A DNA stretch of 64,000 nucleotides from Dichetophora obliterata (GCA_963920525.1 OY986437.1:111282715-111346714), one strand, 5' to 3'. Positions 8,348 to 19,981 are shown, counted from the first letter of the stretch. The notes: generated by a model from the sequence alone, not told the origin. Translations and numbers: made by a program.

Positions 8348-10315
8348 TTATGTGGTGTAGATCATGCGAAGATCAACTGAAGTGAAATATTTTTGGCACC
8401 GTTTTAGAAAACCTAGGCACTTGCCCGCTTCTTTCGACACACGGAAAATATGATCATTCCAACGAAGATCAAATCTGATCGATATGCCCAGAACGTCAAG
8501 AGCGGCTGATTCCACAAGATCCACACCATTCATGTTGAGGGGTGCTAAGCGGCAATCCATCCGCTTGTGGGTTAACAGGCAGCACTGAATCTTGCTTGCA
8601 ATGAACTCTACTCTATTAGCAAGACCCCACTCGGAGATTTTTTGTAGATCGTTTAGGAGTGTGTCATTCATATTTTGCCTTTTTCTCTCAATCTCCATAG
8701 AGTTTGGGCGTTTTTTAAATTCATATGAATGACAAATGCTGCTGTCGTCCGCAAACGAATGTATTGGGTTATGCGTCAACGACAGAAGGTCGTTGATAAA
8801 AACCAGAAACAAGGTTGGCGATAGAACTGAACCCTGCGGTACTCCTGCATTAATGGCGTGCTCCTCGGACGAAATGCCGTCAACTACGACTCGAATCGTT
8901 CTGTCCTTGAGGAAACACGTGATCAATCGAGCAAAGTTCCCACCAAAACCGTATGCTACAAGTTTTGACACGAGCGCTTTATGCCACACTCGGTCGAACG
9001 CTTTAGAAATATCAAGAGCAACAACCCTGCTCTCGCCGAAAAAGTGAACGCATTTATTCCATTCTTCGGTTAAGAACGCCATAAGATCACCAGTAGAGCG
9101 AGCCCTACGGAAACCATATTGACGGTGACTGAGCAGTTGGTTGCGCTCCAGATAGTTCACAACATTGAAGTTTACTACGCTCTCCATAACTTTGGAATGC
9201 GTAGAGCATATCGCAATGGGTCGGTAGTTTGCAGGGTTCGTGGAATCACCCTTTTTAGACACCGGCTGGACATTTGCCACCTTCGAACAAGATGGAAATA
9301 CTTCTGTTCTGTAGCAGATGTTGAAAAGGTTGCGCAAAGGCCGAGCCAGCGAAGAAGCACACATTTTAAGCGCAATTGACGATATGCCGTCAGGACCAGA
9401 GGCTTTGTTTACGTTGAGATTTGTAAGGACCCTTTCAACTGCTCTCGTTCGAAAGTATATCTCCTGCATTGCAGAAGATACACCCTGAACCTTTGATAGC
9501 AGTGGCTGATTGCTATCCGAGAGAGTGGAATTTTGTGCAAACAATCTAGCCAATAGGTTCGCTTTATCAGCCGAGTCAGTGAAGATTTGGTCATCTTTTA
9601 AAAGAGCTGGAATTGATGACGATGTCTGGTTCTTAACTCTTTTAGCAAATGACCAAAAATTTTTGCTTCCTTTGGGGCAGAGAAGAACCTGTTCTCGAAT
9701 GCGAGCTTCCTGCAGAAAATTTTCGCGTTTTAAAATTGCATTACAGCGATTCCTTGCCTCGATGCGAAGTCTTTTCGTATCAGTATTCTTGTTCGAACGC
9801 CAATTCTGAAAGGCTTCCTCTTTGGACCTGACTGCAATCCTACAAGTCTCATTAAACCATAAGTGGTCTTTTGGTTTAATGTTTCTCATCTTATTGGGAA
9901 TGAAAGACCGCATACCCAATAAAATAATTTCTTGTACCATGATAGCCGCGGCATTCACATTTCTATCAGCGAAACATAATTTCCAATTGAAGCTGCAATA
10001 AAAATTATTTAACGCAGTCCAATTTGCCCTTCCATAACACCATGCAGTCCTCTTCGGAGTTTTTGGTGTAGAGGTGCTGGGGTTAGAATATAGAAAAACA
10101 GCGGAGAAGGTACAAGGATCCAAGTTACCAAGAGGTGCGTTGACACTCACATCATATTTTTCATGATGTGAAGTCAGAAAAAAGTCAAGGGTATTATGGG
10201 TATGCATATCACATTGAGGGAAAAAAGTGGGTTCCTTCACTAGTTGAATCAATTGGTTCGATTCAGCAAATAGTTCAACATATTGCCCAACAATGGGCCC
10301 AAGTGACGTAACCAA
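8348..10315 (-). CDS. LINE ORF2 segment with intact reverse transcriptase domain
   Basis: 655 codons are uninterrupted. Residues 1-70 are the end of the endonuclease (LIQLVKEPTF). RT spans roughly 295-530: KASGPDGISSIALK at about 304, NYRPIAICSTHSK at 363, motif A ALDISKAFDRVWHKAL with catalytic D435, AGVPQGSVLSPTLFLVFIND at 490, and motif C HSFADDSSI with D523/D524. All three catalytic Asp are present. In the parent element it copies the LINE RNA at a nicked target. The segment is open only because the stop at 8348 and the frameshift near 10300 happen to flank it; the natural protein extended on both sides. Expression is not expected without those ends. Confidence 0.82.
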   Translation of the reverse strand: MVTSLGPIVGQYVELFAESNQLIQLVKEPTFFPQCDMHTHNTLDFFLTSHHEKYDVSVNAPLGNLDPCTFSAVFLYSNPSTSTPKTPKRTAWCYGRANWTALNNFYCSFNWKLCFADRNVNAAAIMVQEIILLGMRSFIPNKMRNIKPKDHLWFNETCRIAVRSKEEAFQNWRSNKNTDTKRLRIEARNRCNAILKRENFLQEARIREQVLLCPKGSKNFWSFAKRVKNQTSSSIPALLKDDQIFTDSADKANLLARLFAQNSTLSDSNQPLLSKVQGVSSAMQEIYFRTRAVERVLTNLNVNKASGPDGISSIALKMCASSLARPLRNLFNICYRTEVFPSCSKVANVQPVSKKGDSTNPANYRPIAICSTHSKVMESVVNFNVVNYLERNQLLSHRQYGFRRARSTGDLMAFLTEEWNKCVHFFGESRVVALDISKAFDRVWHKALVSKLVAYGFGGNFARLITCFLKDRTIRVVVDGISSEEHAINAGVPQGSVLSPTLFLVFINDLLSLTHNPIHSFADDSSICHSYEFKKRPNSMEIERKRQNMNDTLLNDLQKISEWGLANRVEFIASKIQCCLLTHKRMDCRLAPLNMNGVDLVESAALDVLGISIRFDLRWNDHIFRVSKEAGKCLGFLKRCQKYFTSVDLRMIYTT

Positions 10316-10456
10316 GCCGGGTTGTGAACATTGAAATCGCCTGCTACAACGATCTCACTGTCAGGAAACAACCCCAAAATATGCGTAATCGAATCAGAGA
10401 GAGAGTTCAGTTTGTTAAAAGTGGGCTCTCTACCTAGATTCGGACTTCTACAGGGT
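10249..10456 (-). pseudogene. LINE APE endonuclease, C-terminal part
   Basis: CRSPNLGREPTFNKLNSLSD followed by EIVVAGDFNVHNPAWLRHLG is the conserved GDFN motif region of APE-type LINE endonucleases, which nick target DNA. The frame differs from the RT segment, with which it overlaps at 10249-10315, so a single frameshift near 10300 separates endonuclease and RT. The 5' side ends abruptly at the mariner starting at about 10457. Confidence 0.8.
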
Positions 10457-11668
10457 CCGCCATCTAACTTTTTTTTCAACTAGTGCTTATTTCGTGAATG
10501 GTAACACTTAGCTCATGTCTGATTTGCAATTAGTTTTATCCTTCCGCTGAACGAAAATGGTTGTGTATACGCTTGAACAACGCTGGGAAATATTGCGAAA
10601 TTACTTTGAAAATCATGGTTATATTGCAGAATGTGTGCGAAAATTGCGTACGGATTTTGGAAGAAGAGAAGCACCGTCAGCTCCGTATGTTCGTTATCTT
10701 GTGAAAAAAGTGAAAGAAACTGGCATCCTCATCGATAAACCAAAGCGTGAAAAGCCAAAACCAGTGCGTACACTCGAGAATATTGCTGCTGTGGCAGAAA
10801 GTGTGCGTGAAGCGCTATCAACATCAATTCACCGTCGTTCTCAACAATTGAACATTTCGGAGACATCATTGAGACGAATTTTGCATAAAGACCTTGGTAT
10901 GACGCCATACAAAGTTCAATTGGTTCAGGAGTTGAAGCCAACTGACCATCCAATGCGTTTTCGCTTCGCTAAGTGGGCCTGCGATCGACTTACAGAAGAT
11001 GCCGATTTTGCCAAAAAAAAAACATCTTTTCAGATGAAGCTCATTTTAATCTTGGCGGGTATGTAAACAAGCAAAATTGTCGCATTTGGGGCACAGAAAA
11101 CCCGCACGCATGCATTGAAAAGCCGCTGCACCCAAAACGAGTCACTGTTTGGTGCGGATTTTGGTCAAGGAGTGACCGTTACAGTCAATGGCGATCGTTA
11201 TCGGGCCATGTTGAACGAATTTTTGTTCACAAAAATTGAAGAGGAGGATATTGGCAACATTTGGTTTCAACAGGACGGCGCTACGTGCCACACAGCCGAA
11301 GCTACACTCGATGTTTTGCGCCCTATTTTTGAAGATCGCATTATCAGCCGCAGAGCTGATGTCGTTTGGCCACCTCGGAGCTGCGATTTGACACCGTTGG
11401 ACTATTATTTGTGGGGTGCCCTCAAAGATAAGTGTTACGCCGACAAGCCAGAGACAATTGACGGTTTAAAGGACAATATTCGTGAAGCCATTGGTGAAAT
11501 ACAGCTGCACACAATCGATAATGTGCTTAAAAATTGGACCAATCGTGTAGGCTACTGCATGGCCAGCCGAGGCAGCCATTTGAATGAAATTATTTTCCAT
11601 TATTAACCGGAAGTATTGTACTTTCAAATAAAAAAAGAAATTTGAGAAAATATCTTTCGGAAATAGAA
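10457..11668 (+). mobile_element. DD41D mariner nested in LINE endonuclease
   Basis: A transposase-bearing element lies between LINE residues ending at 11669 (VRFRLL side) and resuming at about 10450 (CRSPN side). The left end is probably TA followed by CAGGGTCCGCCATCTAAC at 10455-10474. No matching inverted terminus is visible at the right (about 11640-11668), so the right end seems lost or rearranged, and a few LINE codons at the junction are missing too. The coding region is near full length. Confidence 0.78.
10557..11606 (+). pseudogene. Mariner transposase, DD41D type, near complete with two frameshifts
   Basis: About 340 codons. It begins MVVYTLEQRWEILRNYFENH (paired-like DNA-binding domain) and includes the second helix-turn-helix around ISETSLRRILHKDLGMTPYK. 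The catalytic residues are D in IFSDEAHF, D in WFQQDGATCHTA, and D in LTPLDYYLWG. The last two are separated by 41 residues, which is the rosa-type spacing. The natural stop follows NEIIFHY at 11604-11606. A run of 10 A at 11013-11022 shifts the frame just before the first Asp, and a deletion near 11160 removes the GGIIGP-type segment and shifts it again. It is inactive but looks recent. Left alone it would recognise its own TIRs and insert at TA (family knowledge). Confidence 0.87.
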
Positions 11669-12047
11669 GCCTGAACCTAACCCACATTGGGCATAACTCT
11701 GGATCGGTCACGTTCAGACTCTTCTCACACTGGTACGCTACATCCGTTCTTATAAAAAGGGCGATGCCTCTATGCAAAGAAAATAATGGCAGTTAACGGT
11801 ATTCAGGTATATGAAAATCCAGTGAATCTGCATCCTCGGCCATCTGGGTCTCGCCTAGTGTCATTATTTGCGGCCTATGTAGAGTACAATGAACATATAC
11901 CGAGAAAAAATTCGCTCTCAGTCCACGAATATTGCAAAAAATGTATGCGAAAATGACCCGACATTTCCGCACCATGCAAATATTAAACAAATAAGGGCAT
12001 ATAAGGTTATTCGTTACGGCTGCAAGAGAGCTGCACAACATGAGCAA
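11669..12047 (-). pseudogene. LINE APE endonuclease, N-terminal part
   Basis: The first half (12047-11793) contains NIRGLRANFFSVYVHCTLHR and then IMTLGETQM, which matches the N-terminal N-x-R-G-L and ETQ metal-binding positions of APE endonucleases. The second half (11777-11669) reads RGIALFIRTDVAYQC and DPELCPMWVRFRL. The two halves are in different frames. They belong to the same LINE as 6876-10456, interrupted by the mariner. Confidence 0.8.
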
Positions 12048-12059
12048 TATAAAAAGTAC

Positions 12060-12690
12060 TGAAGCAAGTGTTATACTTCAGCACAATTCAGCCCACTGTG
12101 CAACCCTACCTATAGACGTAACTAATTGGAGAGGATAGCGGAATTGACGGAAACGAAAACAACAACAATTATTTACACAGTGAGGAGCATAGAAAAGCCC
12201 CTCGCGTGGTCAGCAAAAAAAAGCATCAATGCTATCCAGCGATGTTGTTGCAGCAGCTGGCGGCTCTCTCCAAAACCGGTTACGCTGTTCTTGGTAATGC
12301 TTTGTTGTTGTTGTTATTGATGTTGCTAATTGTTATTTTATTAAAATCTAATTATTTTCTTTATTTTGTTTTAACTTAAATTAATTTTAACACAACATTT
12401 AACATTTAATTTTAAAACTTTTAGGACATTTAAGCAAACCAAAAAAAAACACACGACGATACATATAACATAAATCGCGGTAACAAAATAACACAATTAA
12501 TAAGTTTAATTAAAATATGTGACTGAAACGGACGGACGCACGTCAACACGCAACGAATTCACAAACGCAACTCATGTTGTTTAAGTGTGTGTTTCATGTG
12601 AGCTTATACACCTAAGTATTTGACTTATTTTGAGAAATTTATAGTTTCACCGAAAAGAGTAGGTTCAGATAGATTTTTTCTGACTCTTTT
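12060..12690. other. Non-coding stretch upstream of the LINE
   Basis: No ORF1 of the LINE was recognised here. There is a short GTT microsatellite near 12301-12320 and otherwise unassigned sequence. Confidence 0.4.
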
Positions 12691-12995
12691 CCTGGTGAAG
12701 ACAATGATGTTGGTTTTCTTTGAGTATTCAAATAAGGTATTATATACAGTAAATGATCATGTTATTAGAACCATTTAAATTTTTTCACAAAGAGACAAAA
12801 AAGTTACCCCAAGCTCAGGGTTGGTTTCCAAACAACAAATTTACATTTATGCATGATTCTGCCCCTTGTCATAAAACTATGAAAGTCACAAAATTTCTTT
12901 ATAAGAAAAAGTCCATGGTCTTGAATGGCCCGGTAATTCTCCGTATCTCAATCCTATAGAGAACCTTTGGGAAGCCAATTAATAGAGTGTTTGAT
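12690..12995 (+). pseudogene. Tc1-like transposase C-terminal fragment
   Basis: The translation includes GWFPNNKFTFMHDSAPCHKT, then after a frameshift near 12920 WPGNSPYLNPIENLWEAN. The HDSAPCHK motif carries the second catalytic Asp and LNPIENLW the catalytic Glu of DD34E Tc1 transposases. The first Asp and the DNA-binding domain are missing. A stop follows LWEAN. It is followed at about 13060 by half of a MITE whose complete relatives lie at 30841 and 31370. Confidence 0.76.
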
Positions 12996-13059
12996 TGAAG
13001 TGTGGCACCGAAATTAATCCAAAAAATTCAACTGCACCAAATGCATAGAGCGTATGCTT

Positions 13060-13251
13060 AAGCGGCCAAAACAAAATTTGAAGTTCAAAAATAAAAAATT
13101 TTGATAAAAATTGTCAACTGCTTTTCAGTTATTGACAATTTCATTAAAAAATTTTGTTTTTTGAGTTTTAAATTTTGTATTGAAAACAATAAACACACAG
13201 AAATATTCAAAATACTGGTTAACAATTTGTTAATTTGCCAGAATAGGGCTG
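13060..13251 (+). mobile_element. Right half of a TTA-flanked MITE (copy A)
   Basis: The sequence ends TTTGCCAGAATAGGGCTG followed by TTA and contains the shared core TTGTCAACTGCTTTTCAG and its mirror. It matches the right two-thirds of 30841-31094. The left terminus (CAGCCCTA...) is absent. The left end merges with the Tc1 fragment, so the boundary is approximate. Confidence 0.72.
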
Positions 13252-13254
13252 TTA

Positions 13255-16170
13255 GATTAAGTCTTTAAAATACTTACGTTAAGCTAACTTGCCTTTGTTT
13301 GTTATAATTAAATAGAACTAAATTTTGTTCTATAATAGAACATAGTTCTAAGTATACTAATGCTAAGCGTTAAATTACAATAAATATACATTAAACTTTT
13401 ATGTTTTCTTGTATGAATGTATTTGCCCAATAATGCGCAGCCATCTTAAGTTTACGAATAGAAACATCAAAGAAAGAACATTACAAAAGGAACTTTTTCG
13501 GTACGAGCAAGTCTGTATCCGTCCCCTCTAGTCTTTCTCTCTCTATCTCTCTCTCTCTCTCTTTCTACGAAACTCGACTTTCTTTCAAGAAAACTTGCCG
13601 TGTGGAAAAGGAGTCTTAACAGGGAATAAAATAGTATCGATGATTGATTGATTGAACCATTTTTGTTTTATTGAATTAATACGAGCAATTTTTGCTCAGA
13701 ATAAGAAACTTTTTTCATATCTCACCGATTAAAGCAAAATGCTGTTGTAGTGTTACGATTCGGTGGTGACACTCTTCATTTTCAACTTATTAAAAAAAAC
13801 AGCCATTCTACTTTTAAATATTTTCAAACCTATCATAAATAACCAGCATAAAATTACTTTCTGCATTTCATTTTCATTGCCGGCCAGGCAAATTCTTCAA
13901 GCGATACTACATTCTTAATGTTTCACATTTTCTTTAAGACTTTAAACTTCAGCTCCTTCAAAGACATTGTCTTCAATTCTTTTTTTTTCTTTCAACTTCC
14001 ACCAGTCTATATTTGCTTTTAAAGTTGTAACATGTAGCTGCAAAGAGTTCAAAACTCGGAAGCTTCAACTCAAACGCTTTCGTCGGCGTTGCTGTCAACA
14101 AATCTTGTTTGATTTACAGCAATGCGTTAAAATTGGGTCGGTCATTCACTGATGCGGCTTCCTCTATTAATAACTTTATTCGCTCTAATGTAATCAGTCT
14201 TGGAGAAGTCATCTTTTTACAAGCACGCAAGCGAGATTGCTGCAGCTGTCTCGCTTCCTCATAAAAGTGCAACACATTCCACATTGTGGTGGTACATCAA
14301 CTTTAGTGTGTGACTTTCAATCGATGTTCAGGGAAGGAATGGAGAAGTTATGATGAAAGAAGAATGTTGTTTGTTTGTGTTATTGTTTTTCTTTCTTGTA
14401 CCTTTTGATGACGAACAACGAGTACGACGATGATAATGATGAGTTGTTGGTGTTGATGATGTTGCTGTTTTTTATGATAATCTGCAATCGGTTGTTATGA
14501 AAGAGGCTTAGATACATATATCTATCATTGACTGGCTTAATATATCAACATATGCCTGTCTCTCATAAACTCTGCTTTAATGACAGTTATGGCGGCAAAT
14601 AAAGTCCCAACAATTGTTTTGTGAAAGCGGCCATTTTATAAATATTTTCACACCAAGTTTTCAAGATTTTTATAAAAATTATGTGAGAAAATTCCCCATC
14701 TCTGGCAATGGGTTACAATTTATTGATATGCGGAAATTACATGACACTCAAATTGGGCTTTATTCAAGTAATTGCAAGTTTTTATGACTTACCATATTTT
14801 GGAGATGGTGTTATAGGGGAAAATGTATAATTTTAAAGTACACTGCAGATTTTCGGTGGAGAGTACTATAAACATTTTCTCTAAAATAAAATATCTTAAC
14901 TAAACAAATGAATTTTTTTTATGATGCTAATAAAAAAGATGCAACGTGTATGAATCTTTGACAAGTTTGCCAAAAAATTACCACATTACAGTAATTTGTG
15001 GCACGAACTTTCAATAAAAGTGTGTGAAAAAATTCAATAAAACATCTACAACAACATCAATGATATCAAAATAAATTTAAATAAAATAAAAAAAAAATTG
15101 ACATGGAAACTATACATTTGTCTTAACACTTTTAAACGATTTGTAATATTGACATTTGATTTTTAACAGCTGTGACTTTGTACAGAAAGATAATATTATT
15201 TAAGGGAAGAAGAAGAAAAAAGGGACATTTCAAACATTTCTTCCAACAATCTTATTGAAAAGCTCATGAATACAGTTATTAATTCTGTTTACTTTTCACA
15301 AAATTTAATTATATTTTATATTTTTTTTCAAGGTCAATACGTAAAGTCATTCGCCTTTGTGTATTGGTGGTTTGTTGTATATGTTGTTGTGTTAATATGA
15401 AACACCCAACAGGAAATCATAAGCATAAGAGAAGCGATTACTTGCAAGCTGTTTTGTTAAAAATTGTTTTATTAAAATTGAAGTCTAAAACATTTTTGCG
15501 ATTTGTGTCAAAAAATTGTAACTTTCAAACGTCTTTGAAAGGTGTGAAATATGATGATTAAAATACCGATACTGCTTTGGTATTTGAAGTTGAATAAACT
15601 AAAAAATTAAATATTTGTATATTTTTATATGTAAACATATTTTATATTTATTTAAATTTAATATTTTTTTTTGGTGCAGTATTTTTATTAATTATTTTTT
15701 AGAAATTTTTAATAATTCCACGACATTTAGCCGAAATCCGCCCACTTTTCCCATTACTCTTGGAAAAGCTTGTATCGATTTCTGTACCCAAGTTCAAGAC
15801 CCTACTACCAATATTAGGTGAGAAACAATATTTTATTAATAATGTCACGCCCTTTTTTGAACGCTGCCCTCTTTTTTTCATCATGCTTGGAAAAGAATCT
15901 ACTCACGCCACATACTAACATACGAATTTATATCGTTGTACTTTATATACAAGCATATTTATAGTGTTTGAACATTGTAGGTGGTATAGTAGATGGGCGT
16001 AGCTGAGCGCGGATTTCCACATTTTTTATTAGCACACATCTTTGGATCAAGATACTCATGTGTACCAAGTTTCATACAAATCACACCACTTTTCACACCA
16101 AAAGGCATTTGATGTCTCAAATGTCCGTGACTTTATCTTCATTAAAAATTTGAAAGGCAATTTAAAGATT
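13255..16170. other. Gene-free stretch with simple repeats
   Basis: No coding region could be supported. A CT microsatellite lies at about 13533-13565 and GATGAT/GTTGTT-rich sequence near 14410-14470. The 13860-14600 segment is less repetitive and less AT-rich than its surroundings, but nothing specific can be named in it. Confidence 0.45.
13533..13565. repeat. (CT)n microsatellite
   Basis: CT/TCTCTA run with few interruptions. Confidence 0.85.
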
Positions 16171-17200
16171 TACTAATAACAACAAAACCCTATGAAAAAC
16201 TAAGTATTCAACTGCATTCATGTAGAGATATTAGCATTTATCAGTAGTTTAAGGAAATATCCTTATATATTGAAATATCTTACAATTTTTCATGACATAT
16301 CACAGGTGAGATAACATTAGCTAAAAAACAATGTAGTATGAAAGGTACAAGAAATTCTACAAAGCAGGCATCATGAAAGAACCTTAAAAATTTACAAGAA
16401 ACTATTCGAGCAAAAAGTTTCATATTTAACCAAATTATAAAAAATCATCTAAAAAATTTGTAAGCCATTGTAAACGCATCTTAAAGGTCTTATAAAAGTG
16501 TTATCTAGTTTAAGACGGAAATTCTTTAAATTAAAACAGGGACAGGAATATGAAAAACTCAAGAATTAATGATTATTTTATGATTTTTATTTTTTTGCTC
16601 AGAAACAAAAATTGTTCTTTGATGTATATTATTTAACTCAAAAAATAAAATCGTTTTCTGATTTATATTTACTAATAATTTAACTAATAACAACAAAACC
16701 CTATGAAAAAAATTAGTATTCAACTGCATTCATGTAGAGATATTAACATTTATCAGTAGTTTAAGGAAATATCCTTATATATTGAAATATCTTACAATTT
16801 TTCATGACATATCACAGGTGAGATAGCATTAGCTAAAAAACAATGTAGTATGAAAGGTACAAGAAATTCTACAAAGCAGGCATCATGAAAGAACCTTCAA
16901 AATTTACAAGAAACTATCGAGCAAAAAGTTAAGTAAAGTCAAAAAGTTTCATATTTAACCAAATTATAAAAAATCATCTAAAAAATTTGTAAGCCATTGT
17001 AAACGTATCTTAAAGGTCTTATAAAAGTGTTATCTAGTTTAAGACGGCAGTTCTTTAAATTAAAACAGGGACAGGAATATGAAAAACTCAAGAATTAATG
17101 ATTATTTTATGATTTTTATTTTTTTACTCAGAAACAAAAATTGTTCTTTGATGTATATTATTTAACTCAAAAATTAAAATCGTTTTCTGATTTATATTAT
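16171..17200. repeat. ~510-bp tandem duplication
   Basis: The sequence starting AACAACAAAACCCTATGAAAA at 16179 recurs at 16690 with a 511-base offset. It stays near-identical through CAGGCATCATGAAAGAACCT and AAACAGGGACAGGAATATG. Differences are a few substitutions and a 17-base insertion near 16928 in the second copy, so the duplication is relatively recent. Confidence 0.88.
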
Positions 17201-17950
17201 TTTCCTCAAAAAAAAAAATCATTTTTGGATTTTTATTTTTTTTATCAGAAACAAAAATAGTTCTTTAATTATTATTTTTTTTTTTGTTCAGAAATATAAA
17301 TCATTTGTTGATTTTTCTTTTATAGCTCAGTAATTGAAATCAGTTTCTGAAAATCATTTTTTGGTTAGATATGTACATCGGTTTAGGATTATGAACTACT
17401 GACACTAACAAAGTGAAATTTCGACAGGTTATAATAAAAAGCTAATGACAGTTTTTTCATGCGTAGACTGCTTTTCTCTTGTTAAAACCATGATTCATTA
17501 ATATACAGTTATACGTATTTTTGAAGTTTCTTAAAATTGACGTTTCATACATCATGGCATTAAGTTGACTACAATTATTTTTTAGATATTGGTTTTTACA
17601 TGCACATTTTTAATATCTGAGCAATAACATTAAAGTCACAAAACAATTTTGATTTCTAAGCAAATAATTAGGAATCATAAAACAATTTTTATTTTTGAGG
17701 AAAAAAAATTAAATCAAAAAATGATTTTAATTTTTGATCAAAAAATTATTTTCATTTTTGAGCTCAATAATAAAAATCCTTTAACGATTTTTATTTCTGA
17801 GCAAACAAATAAAAATCAAAAACTTATTTTTAATTCTAAGCAATAAAATAAAAATCTAAAAGCGATTTTTATTTTTAAACAAAAACTGCTTTTTATTTCT
17901 GTGCAAAAAAATAAAAACTAGTTTACAAAAATTATTTTTTAAATTTTTAT
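17100..17950. repeat. Foldback-like inverted AT-rich arrays
   Basis: The left array (about 17100-17340) repeats a unit like TTTACTCAGAAACAAAAAT. The right array (about 17620-17940) repeats its inverse, like TTTTTATTTCTGAGCAAA. They are separated by about 280 bp of non-repeat sequence. Tandem units arranged as long inverted repeats are the architecture of foldback elements. The left units begin earlier, inside the 510-bp tandem duplication (about 16600). Confidence 0.55.
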
Positions 17951-18430
17951 TTATAATGCTTACAAAATAAAAAGCAATAATGATTGGAAAAGGAAATACA
18001 AATTGCAACAATTCGGTACACTCAAAAGTGTTCTGCGGCAAGTAGAACATACTGATTTTTTTCATTAAAATTTGAGAAATTATCATTATTTTCGGCCCCT
18101 GATTAAAACAATCATATAAAGGTTTATTTTAAAATATACAAAGCATCGTAAATTTTTAGAGCTAAAAACCAAAACAACGCCTTAAAGCTTGCTAGAAGTT
18201 TTCCCCATTTTACCTCTTAATTTATCTATTAGTTTGCACTATAGTTAATCTCACATCTTAGAAAATAATGAGATATCTTAATTGATAAAAACTAATTATT
18301 CTTCAAATTATTTTATACTTTTTATTAGTCACAACTATGGATGAATAAAATTTAATGGAATTAAATTGAATTATTAAATATTTTTGTCAATTTAAACTGT
18401 CCATTAAAGTAACTTCTGCGTATATCTACA

Positions 18431-18545
18431 CTAGGGCTTTCAATCCCGGTATCCCGATTCCCGAAATCCCGGGATCAAGAAACAATTTTTAGTCCTGGAA
18501 TACCGGGATTCCAAACCCTAAATCCCGGGATTTTATTCACAAGAA
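18431..18545. repeat. CCCGGGAT-rich element end (hAT-like)
   Basis: It begins TAGGGCTTTCAATCCCGG and continues with several CCCGGGAT/ATCCCG palindromes. The same motif cluster recurs near 20935-21000 (inverted), 28625, 44890, 58860 and 60008. The inverted TTTCAATCCCG at 20990 suggests 18431-20998 could be one element, but no duplication of flanking bases was found. Confidence 0.5.
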
Positions 18546-19135
18546 AACATACAAATTTTCAGCAACTGTAAATGCAACTGCAATGCAAATGTTTTTTTAA
18601 TATCGAAATCACCCTGTTCATTTTTTTTGATCGCTCTCTCTCTACTCACTTTGAAAGTCTATTTTTATGAGCTTTTATTTAACTTGCTTCGTAAGTATGT
18701 CCGTCAAAGTTTGCAAAGCATTTTTCTAACCCTTGTTGCTATCTGATTAAGCTAAAATTCAGCTTATATATGTAAGTCCGGTGACAATGCAACAGTATGA
18801 TATATTTTTTGCTACACCCCCTTTTACCGCCCACAAATCAATAAAAAATCATTATCTCCAAAGCTACTACGCTGATTCATCTGAAATTTTGGCAGTAAAT
18901 TTCCTTGAAGTAGGGGATAAGGTTTGTGAAAAAAATTGGCCACATCCCCTTTTACCGCCTACAAATACAAAAACGTAAGGTTTTGAAAATAAAAGATGTT
19001 AATAATAAACTTTTAAGACTAAAAATTAAAAAATAAATAAAATGTAAAAAATATTTTTAAAACTAAGCGTTTATTTAAAACAAAACGTGAACTGAAAAGT
19101 AAAAATAAATTTAACTGACATTTGTCATATATGTA

Positions 19136-19981
19136 CAGTGATGTGAAAATATATAAGGACACATGTATTTCTGTATTTAAAGCTACATGAAATATATACA
19201 AGGCGCCGCAGATATAGATTTAACTCCCTCGGGTGGTGATTCTCCTTGATAAGGCGAGTAAAAATATGCAAGAATGAGGTTCACCCTTCCCCCTTTAAGA
19301 GCTAGAGAGGAAAAACTTGAAAATATATGTCATAACGTCTTACTCTATATTTTATTTATCTCCTAACCTATCTCCAAAGTTAATAGCATCTTGAAAAAGA
19401 GACGACATGGCCTTCAAACCAATTATACAAAACTTTTTTTCTAATCTGTTTTACGTGTGGTAATTTAAAATGAAAAAGGTAGTTATGTTTGCATTGAGTA
19501 ATCAAGTACTAAGGCAAGATAAAAAAGCAAGTCAATAAAAAACTTTACTATAAACAAAAAATTTCATTAAAAATTATCATAAAATTTATTAAATAATCGA
19601 GATATTTATTATCAAAGTTGAATCAAAAATTTTTTTAGAATTTAGTTGCTCATAATTTTCTTAATTGTGACTTTATGCAAAATGTTTTTAATAAAGAACT
19701 TAATGTAAATTTTATTTTCTGTTCAACAAAATATAGACTTTGGAAATCGGCTAAGAGATATATTAAATATGGAGTACAATGTAATGACACATATTTTCAA
19801 GTTTTTCCTCTCTAGCTCCCGAAGGGTTAGGGGGTGAACCTAATTTTTGCATATTTGTACTCGCCTAATCAAGGAGAATCACCACCCGAGGGAGTCAAAT
19901 CTATAGCTGCGGCACCTTGTATATAATTAATGCAGCTTTAAATATAATAATACAGGTGTACCTATTTATTTGCACATCACT
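19136..19981. mobile_element. Long-TIR, TA-flanked MITE (846 bp)
   Basis: The arms run from CAGTGATGTGAAAATATATA at 19136 and, inverted, from AGTGATGTGCAAATAAATA at 19981. They match for about 250 bases, including GACTCCCTCGGGTGGTGATT-like and GAGCTAGAGAGGAAAAACTT-like blocks. TA flanks it at 19134-19135 and 19982-19983. The central loop is about 340 bp, AT-rich and non-coding. It is consistent with a non-autonomous Tc1/mariner-type element. Confidence 0.86.

Larger units (their letters stand above)
6876..12060 (-). mobile_element. Jockey/CR1-group LINE, split by two mariners
   Basis: Read on the minus strand, 12047 down to 6890 gives an APE-type endonuclease, a reverse transcriptase and a C-terminal SFFSRTVKLWNSLPASVF block. 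Poly-A follows (a T-run near 6876-6890 on the plus strand). A DD41D mariner occupies 10457 to about 11668, inside the endonuclease, and another occupies 7135-8047, near the C-terminus. Without the two inserts the coding region is about 3 kb, or roughly 1000 codons, normal for ORF2 of this group. No gag-like ORF1 with CCHC knuckles was found upstream, so the element is probably 5' truncated. It has at least three frameshifts or stops but the RT core is uninterrupted. Confidence 0.85.

Noticed and set aside
8736..9047. 103-codon plus-strand frame within the LINE
   Set aside because: Antisense shadow of the RT reading frame, which has all RT motifs on the minus strand.
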